This document shows positions 5,959 to 9,524 of a stretch of DNA of 9,524 nt, piece after piece. The DNA is from Candidatus Falkowiibacteriota bacterium (lineage in GTDB: Bacteria; Patescibacteriota; Patescibacteriia; Patescibacteriales; UBA12075). A program made the position numbers and the translations under genes. The DNA lies in contig JAUVLY010000026.1 of the NCBI GenBank assembly GCA_030600505.1, forward strand, positions 1-9,524, given 5' to 3'. A model generated the notes under the pieces. That model saw only the letters and a list, made by a program, of their open reading frames with translations. It had not been told where the DNA came from and did not search any database. How positions within the stretch are numbered: the first letter of the stretch is position 1; every line of letters begins with the position of its first letter.

Positions 5959-7407
5959 ATGAATTATGACAAAAAAAACCTACCCCTGGTGGTCATATTC
6001 GGCCGAACTAACGTTGGCAAATCTACACTTTTTAACTGCTTGATTGAGAAACACCAAGCCCTGATCAGTGATATTGCCGGCACTACCCGGGACGCGAATT
6101 GGGCGCAAGTCGAATGGCAAGGAAAGACCATGGATTTAGTAGACACTGGCGGCATAATGGATATTAAATTTCTTACCGAAAAAAAACTCCAAACCACCGA
6201 TATTGAAGCTGAAGTCCAAAAACAAGCCCGCGGACTACTTGCACGGGCTGATTTTATATTGTTTTTGGTAGATGCCCGCGACGGACTTTTACCAACTGAT
6301 AAAGAGCTGGTCAAATTCCTCATGAAAACTATTAAGGACAAAAAGAAAATTATGCTGGTCGCCAATAAGGCTGATAATCCCAAACTGCGCACCCAGTCCA
6401 GTGAATTTAATAAACTTGGTATTGGTGAACCTTTAGCGGTCTCCGCCGCCAACGGCTCCGGCACCGGCGACCTGCTGGACGAAATAACCAGCAAACTCCC
6501 AGTCTCCCCTCTCCTGACTAGGAGAGGGGCCGGGGGAGAGGAAAAAGAAGAGGACGAAACTATCAACATCGCCATCATCGGCAAACCCAATGTCGGCAAA
6601 TCCAGCCTGGTTAACTCACTACTGGGCGAAGAAAGGATCATCGTCTCTCCAACCCCCCACACTACCCGCGAACCGCAGGATATAGAGATAAAGTACAAAA
6701 AAAATATTTTTACCCTGATTGACACGGCCGGCATCAGCAAAAAGGGCCGGCAAAGCGCCAAACAGGCAAAAAATAAAAACACTTTGGAAAAATTCAGTAT
6801 CCTTAAATCCTTAGCCGTGATAAAAAAGTCTGACCTTGCCCTCCTGGTCATTGACATCAATGAGGGTCTAACCAAGCAAGAGTCCAAGCTACTTGAAGAG
6901 ATCGTTAAAAAACAAACCAGTTTAATAATCATTGCCAATAAGTGGGATCTTATTAAAGATAAAGACACTAAGCACTACACCCGGGAAATAAATATTGCCC
7001 TACCTTTTGCCCAGTGGGTCCCGATCCAATTTATCTCAGCCTTGACCGGCTCCAAAACAGAAAAGATTCTGGATCTGGCCCTGGAAATATACCAGGCCAG
7101 GCATATTACAATAAAAGCAAATTCTTTAAACAAATTCTTAAACAAGATAGTAAAAATCCACCGGCCGGCAAAAGCCAAGGGCATAAAAAGGCCGCGGATA
7201 TATGAACTGGCCCAGGTAGACACTAATCCACCGGTTTTCAAGGTCCGCATCAGCCAGAAAGACACTTTAAATGAATCATATCTCCGCTTTATAGAAAATC
7301 AACTTAGAAAAAAATACGGATTTCTAGGTACGCCAATCAATGTTTTTGTAGAGAGAAATAAAAACGTGCATGGCCAACACGAGGATTTAAAAATAGCGAA
7401 ACCATAA
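5959..7407 (+). CDS. der: Ribosome-assembly GTPase Der (EngA)
   Basis: This 482-residue protein has the tandem GTPase layout unique to Der, which acts in 50S subunit assembly. Domain 1: G1 GRTNVGKS (15-22), G2 TTRD (42-45), G3 DTGG (62-65), G4 NKAD (136-139), G5 VSAANG (161-166). Domain 2: G1 GKPNVGKS (208-215), TTREP (235-239), G3 DTAG (255-258), G4 NKWD (327-330), G5 ISALTGS (359-365). A C-terminal KH-like domain follows (about 385-470), ending GTPINVFVERN. Domain 2 has Glu where TTRD usually has Asp. The linker between the G domains (residues 181-196, PVSPLLTRRGAGGEEK) is encoded by an in-frame copy of a GC-rich hairpin repeat. ATG has no Shine-Dalgarno site; TATAAG lies about 12 bases upstream and could be a -10 element. 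Stop TAA is followed after one base by a tandem repeat pair. Confidence 0.97.
   Translation: MNYDKKNLPLVVIFGRTNVGKSTLFNCLIEKHQALISDIAGTTRDANWAQVEWQGKTMDLVDTGGIMDIKFLTEKKLQTTDIEAEVQKQARGLLARADFILFLVDARDGLLPTDKELVKFLMKTIKDKKKIMLVANKADNPKLRTQSSEFNKLGIGEPLAVSAANGSGTGDLLDEITSKLPVSPLLTRRGAGGEEKEEDETINIAIIGKPNVGKSSLVNSLLGEERIIVSPTPHTTREPQDIEIKYKKNIFTLIDTAGISKKGRQSAKQAKNKNTLEKFSILKSLAVIKKSDLALLVIDINEGLTKQESKLLEEIVKKQTSLIIIANKWDLIKDKDTKHYTREINIALPFAQWVPIQFISALTGSKTEKILDLALEIYQARHITIKANSLNKFLNKIVKIHRPAKAKGIKRPRIYELAQVDTNPPVFKVRISQKDTLNESYLRFIENQLRKKYGFLGTPINVFVERNKNVHGQHEDLKIAKP
6499..6540. repeat. GC-rich hairpin repeat embedded in der
   Basis: A perfect 10-bp stem, CCCCTCTCCT (6506-6515) with AGGAGAGGGG (6520-6529) around GACT, is followed by CCGGGGGAGAGG. 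Sequence and layout closely match the core of the intergenic element at 3964-4003 (CTCCCTCTCCC, 4-base loop, GGGAGAGGGGG, CTAGGGGG). It encodes the SPLLTRRGAGGEE part of the linker between the two G domains and keeps the frame. Confidence 0.8.
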
Positions 7408-7408
7408 C

Positions 7409-7480
7409 GTTCGAGCAGGGCGTCCCGCCCGCGAGCTTTGGCGCTTTTAAGGTCGCAGGCCAGAGGCCTAGCTCCAACAT
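7409..7480. repeat. Tandem GC-rich repeat, copy 1
   Basis: This 72-base unit begins one base after the der stop codon. It has two conserved blocks: GAGCAGGGCGTCCCGCCCGC (hairpin GGGCG/CGCCC) and AAGGTCGCAGGCCAGAGGCC then TAGCTCCAACAT (hairpin AGGCC/GGCCT with loop AGA). A variable middle (about 7434-7448) separates them. The ends GAGC and GCTC can also pair, closing a two-hairpin cloverleaf-like fold. Confidence 0.85.
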
Positions 7481-7486
7481 ATCTTT

Positions 7487-7559
7487 GTTTGAGCAGGGCG
7501 TCCCGCCCGCGAAATTTTATCGTTTCGAAGGTCGCAGGCCAGAGGCCTAGCTCCAACAT
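7487..7559. repeat. Tandem GC-rich repeat, copy 2
   Basis: This second copy of 73 bases shares both blocks with copy 1 almost base for base, while the middle (about 7512-7527) differs. It ends 14 bases before the pth ATG. Copies 1 and 2 together fill the der-pth gap. The conserved paired blocks with a drifting spacer look like a REPIN/MITE-like mobile repeat rather than a regulator of either gene. Confidence 0.85.
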
Positions 7560-7573
7560 TAAATATTATAATT

Positions 7574-8125
7574 ATGAAAATTATAGTCGGTCTGGGAAAT
7601 CCCGGAGAAAAATATAATAATACCCGCCACAACGCTGGCTTTATGGCGATTGACAAAATCGCTAAAGAAAAAAATCTGGAGTGGAAAGAGAATAAAAAAT
7701 TCAATGCCCTGCTTATTAAAGATGGTGACACTCTTTATATTAAACCGCTGACATTCATGAACAACTCCGGAACAGCTATCCGCACGGTCTTGGATTATTA
7801 TAAAATACTGCCAAAAAAACTTGGTTTGATTGCGATAAAAAACATTGACCTCTCGGGTGTATTAACCGTCATTCACGATGACATTGATATTGAATTTGGA
7901 AAAATTAAAGAGTCAATTGGTTCCCGCTCCGCCGGACACAAAGGGGTTGGATCAATTATCCAGCATCTTAAAACGAAAAATTTCCATAGAATTAGGATTG
8001 GCGTCAAGGGCGATAAACCAAAGCAAATGGCAACCACGGATTATGTTCTGGCCCGTTTTTCTGAGGAAGAACTGACTGAGCTAGAAAATTTAATAAAAAA
8101 AATTGCTACTGAATTAATTCAGTAG
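7574..8125 (+). CDS. pth: Peptidyl-tRNA hydrolase
   Basis: Pth frees tRNA from peptidyl-tRNA that drops off the ribosome. The 183-residue protein starts with the family signature IIVGLGNPGEKYNNTRHNAGF; Asn9 and the catalytic His19 are present. KPLTFMNNSG (57-66) gives Asn63, and VIHDDIDIEFGKIK (99-112) gives the catalytic Asp102. SAGHKGVGSI (119-128) has Lys123 where E. coli Pth has the substrate-binding Asn of GHNG. Residues about 83-97 (LGLIAIKNIDLSGVL) are an insertion between YYKILPKK and TVIHDD relative to standard Pth; I recall similar inserts in Patescibacteria. ATG at 7574 follows the repeat pair by 14 bases with no Shine-Dalgarno site. The stop codon lies inside a hairpin terminator of the opposite-strand RNA gene. 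Confidence 0.96.
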   Translation: MKIIVGLGNPGEKYNNTRHNAGFMAIDKIAKEKNLEWKENKKFNALLIKDGDTLYIKPLTFMNNSGTAIRTVLDYYKILPKKLGLIAIKNIDLSGVLTVIHDDIDIEFGKIKESIGSRSAGHKGVGSIIQHLKTKNFHRIRIGVKGDKPKQMATTDYVLARFSEEELTELENLIKKIATELIQ

Positions 8126-8128
8126 CAA
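8095..8128 (-). terminator. Distal minus-strand intrinsic terminator (T2)
   Basis: Bases 8103-8128 form a perfect 26-base palindrome, a stem of up to 11 bp with loop TTAA. On the minus strand it is followed directly by eight U's (8102-8095). On the plus strand no U-tract follows, so the signal points leftward. It overlaps the last codons and stop of pth and looks like a backup terminator for the RNA gene at 8134-8640. Confidence 0.75.
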
Positions 8129-8131
8129 GAC

Positions 8132-8171
8132 AAATAAAAAAGCCTCAATTGTATTTTACAACTAAGGCTTT
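8132..8171 (-). terminator. Proximal minus-strand intrinsic terminator (T1)
   Basis: AAAGCCT (8139-8145) pairs with AGGCTTT (8165-8171), and inner TTGTA/TACAA continue the stem past two mismatches. On the minus strand the hairpin is followed by a U-rich run (TTTTTT-A-TTT, 8141-8132). On plus the tail is A-rich, so it serves minus-strand transcription. It sits just past the closing helix of the RNA gene. Confidence 0.8.
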
Positions 8172-8640
8172 AAAAAATATTCCGCACGATAGGGCGTTGT
8201 GGAGAAAGCAATAGTCCCGACTTTTAGTGGAAGACATCGTGGCTTAAGGTCAGATGCACGCACCCACGTGCGGAATAAATTGGAATGAACAAACAAATAT
8301 CCATATCAATACCTAGAAGCAGGAGGAAAACCCCCAATTAGGACCGTTGGCAGCAAGGAGGGTAGCTACTTCGGGTCCACTCCTAGGTAATGGCATGGAC
8401 ACTTGTGGCGCAAGAGCGTTATATGTTATTATAAAAAATAATTAAGCACAGCGCAAATGCTTATCTTCTGACTCACGCAAATTACTGCCCGCCAGACGAT
8501 AATGAATTATAAACGCCCAAGGAGGATAAGCATTTAAAAAATCAAGACGTTGGCAAGCAGTAATCTGTCGGCCAAAAATTCGCATGTGCCGCATTTGTAG
8601 CGCGGCTTTTCCCGTTAGGGAAAATAACTTCAGATTTCAA
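8134..8640 (-). ncRNA. Structured non-coding RNA of about 500 nt, family not recognised
   Basis: No convincing ORF is visible here on either strand, yet the stretch is bounded by a near-consensus minus-strand promoter (8647-8675) and two minus-strand terminators. Helices seen in the minus-strand RNA, 5' to 3': hairpin UUUUCCC/GGGAAAA (8624-8607); GCCGC/GCGGC (8606-8587 region); 8567-8552 with 8493-8478 (16 bp, three G-U); 8535-8525 with 8465-8455 (11 bp exact), interleaved with the former as a pseudoknot; 8399-8383 with 8316-8300 (17 positions, two mismatches, one wobble); GGGGG/CCUCC hairpin (8335-8322); and a 3' domain closed by 8277-8267 with 8188-8178 (11 bp exact). Several pairs are G-U only on the minus strand. 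I see no tRNA-like ends (tmRNA), no GAGGAAAGUC/ACAGAA cores (RNase P), no SRP GGAAGCAGC motif and no 6S-like layout. The 5' end is inferred from the promoter. Confidence 0.75.
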
Positions 8641-8646
8641 TCTTGC

Positions 8647-8675
8647 ACTTTAGCATAATTCATGCAAACTGTCAA
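8647..8675 (-). promoter_or_regulatory. Strong sigma70-type promoter of the RNA gene
   Basis: On the minus strand: consensus -35 TTGACA (8675-8670), a 17-base spacer, and -10 TAAAGT (8652-8647) preceded by TGC, an extended -10 TGn element. The predicted start is about 8640. This is the best promoter in the window and it points away from dprA, into the ORF-free region. Confidence 0.85.
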
Positions 8676-8745
8676 TGGATAAATAATAAAACAACCTTTC
8701 GCTGATTTTTTTTACCTAAAATTAGATAAAAATCTAAACAGGCCA

Positions 8746-9524
8746 ATGGAATATTCAAATGAAGAAAACAAATATTTAATCGGCCTTTCCCATTTTCCTA
8801 AATTCGGCCCTAAACGGCTAAAGCTTTTATTATCTTATTTTGAAAACGCCAAGCAAGCTTTTGAGTCCCCGCTTAACGAAATTGTTAAAGCCGGCATTAA
8901 GGAGCGTATTGCCTCAGAATTTATTTCTATTCGCGCTAGTATTGATCTGGATAAATTATTAAATATTCTTAAGACCGAAAATATTCAAGTTATTGCCCTG
9001 GGTGATGAACGCTATCCTGCGCTACTTAAAGAGATATATGACCCGCCGGCCCTGTTCTACTTAAAGGGCGAGCTTAAAAGTGACGACGAATATGCCATTG
9101 CCGTGGTTGGCACCCGCAAATTTTCACCCTATGGCCAGCGTGTTACCGATGAAATAGTCAGGGATCTTGCCCAAAATAAATTAACCATAGTAAGCGGCCT
9201 GGCCCTGGGGATTGACGCTATTGCCCACCACGCCTGCCTTAAGGCAGGCGGACGGACCATTGCCGTGCTTGGTACCGGTCTGGATAAAAATAGCATTTAC
9301 CCCGGCACAAACCGTTCTTTGGCAGACAAAATAATTGACAGAGGCGGGGCGATAATCAGTGAATTCCCTTTGTTTACCCAGCCATTTCGCTCAAACTTTC
9401 CCCAGCGCAACCGAATTATTTCCGGCATGAGCCTGGGCACTTTGGTAATAGAAGCAGCGGCGCGCTCCGGTGCCTTGATTACCGCTTTTAGCTCCTTGGA
9501 GCAAAACCGCGAAGTTTTCGCTAT
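8746..9524 (+). CDS. dprA: DNA-processing protein DprA, 3' end outside the window
   Basis: DprA protects incoming single-stranded DNA and loads RecA during transformation. Translating from ATG 8746 gives 259 codons open to the edge. An N-terminal helical region (1-65, YLIGLSHFPKFGPKRLKLLL) is followed by IQVIALGDERYPALLKEIYDPPALFYLKG and the Rossmann-type DprA core: AVVGTRKFSPYG, IVSGLALGIDAIAHHACL, IAVLGTGLDKNSIYPGTN, IISEFPLFTQPFRSNFPQRN, RIISGMSLGTLVIEAAARSG, ALITAFSSLEQNREVFA. The glycine-rich loops and the SGMSLGTLVIEA segment are diagnostic. The C-terminal winged-helix domain, if present, lies beyond the window. Only AGG a few bases upstream resembles a ribosome site. It is divergent from the RNA gene, with a 106-base gap between its ATG and the RNA start. 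Confidence 0.95.
   Translation, partial: MEYSNEENKYLIGLSHFPKFGPKRLKLLLSYFENAKQAFESPLNEIVKAGIKERIASEFISIRASIDLDKLLNILKTENIQVIALGDERYPALLKEIYDPPALFYLKGELKSDDEYAIAVVGTRKFSPYGQRVTDEIVRDLAQNKLTIVSGLALGIDAIAHHACLKAGGRTIAVLGTGLDKNSIYPGTNRSLADKIIDRGGAIISEFPLFTQPFRSNFPQRNRIISGMSLGTLVIEAAARSGALITAFSSLEQNREVFA
9231..9250. repeat. 20-base perfect palindrome in dprA
   Basis: CGCCTGCCTTAAGGCAGGCG is its own reverse complement and encodes part of the ACLKAGG segment of DprA. It may be one copy of a frequent genomic word; a single copy here cannot show that. Confidence 0.85.

Noticed and set aside
5964..6968. 334-codon open frame antisense to der
   Set aside because: It lies entirely opposite a clearly conserved GTPase gene, is rich in Ser/Leu as typical of complementary-strand translation, and matches no family I know.
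7299..7731. Overlapping minus-strand frames with repeated GLWPATFE / GARPLACDL peptides
   Set aside because: These peptides are just translations of the tandem DNA repeats at 7409-7559 and run into der and pth antisense; the repetition is at DNA level.
8134..8640. Assignment of the ORF-free region to tmRNA, RNase P RNA, SRP RNA or 6S RNA
   Set aside because: Neither strand shows a tRNA-like acceptor/T-arm pair, the RNase P conserved cores, the SRP domain IV motif or a 6S-size rod. A divergent member of one of these cannot be fully excluded without a covariance search.

Overview
The gene set and style suggest a small-genome bacterium of the Patescibacteria (CPR) type. Coding regions are moderately AT-rich and intergenic regions strongly AT-rich. 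Almost no gene has a Shine-Dalgarno site, and the gaps between housekeeping genes are full of short inverted repeats. The lineage is inferred from the forms of the LCP protein, HisRS, bS21 and Pth, recalled from related genomes; no phylogenetic test was possible.

Layout. The left half runs on the minus strand. In transcription order it holds signal peptidase I (lepB), histidyl-tRNA synthetase (hisS), ribosomal protein bS21 (rpsU), a YqeY-family protein and, beyond a clear terminator, a Y1/HUH REP-type transposase whose gene carries an internal array of palindromic repeats. A 457-base divergent gap (3794-4250) holds a GC-rich repeat element and an AT-rich inverted-repeat cluster. The right half runs on the plus strand: an LCP-family wall-polymer transferase, the ribosome-assembly GTPase Der, peptidyl-tRNA hydrolase (pth) and the start of dprA, which runs off the window edge.

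The most striking feature lies between pth and dprA. About 500 bases without an ORF are flanked by a near-consensus minus-strand promoter (TTGACA, 17-base spacer, TGn-TAAAGT) and two minus-strand intrinsic terminators in tandem. The interior folds into long helices, including an apparent pseudoknot of 16 bp and 11 bp, and its non-Watson-Crick pairs become G-U wobbles mainly on the minus strand. I read this as a structured non-coding RNA gene of about 500 nt. It shows none of the hallmarks I know for tmRNA, RNase P RNA, SRP RNA or 6S RNA, so it is the best candidate for something undescribed.

The second theme is repeats. A GC-rich hairpin element occurs between lepB and the LCP gene, and a related one sits in frame inside der. 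Two tandem 72-73 bp elements fill the der-pth gap. AT-rich inverted repeats occupy three other gaps. The HUH transposase is a possible source of some of these, but that link is inference.

Functionally the genes are core translation and ribosome assembly (hisS, rpsU, der, pth), envelope protein processing (lepB), wall-polymer attachment (LCP) and DNA uptake/recombination (dprA).
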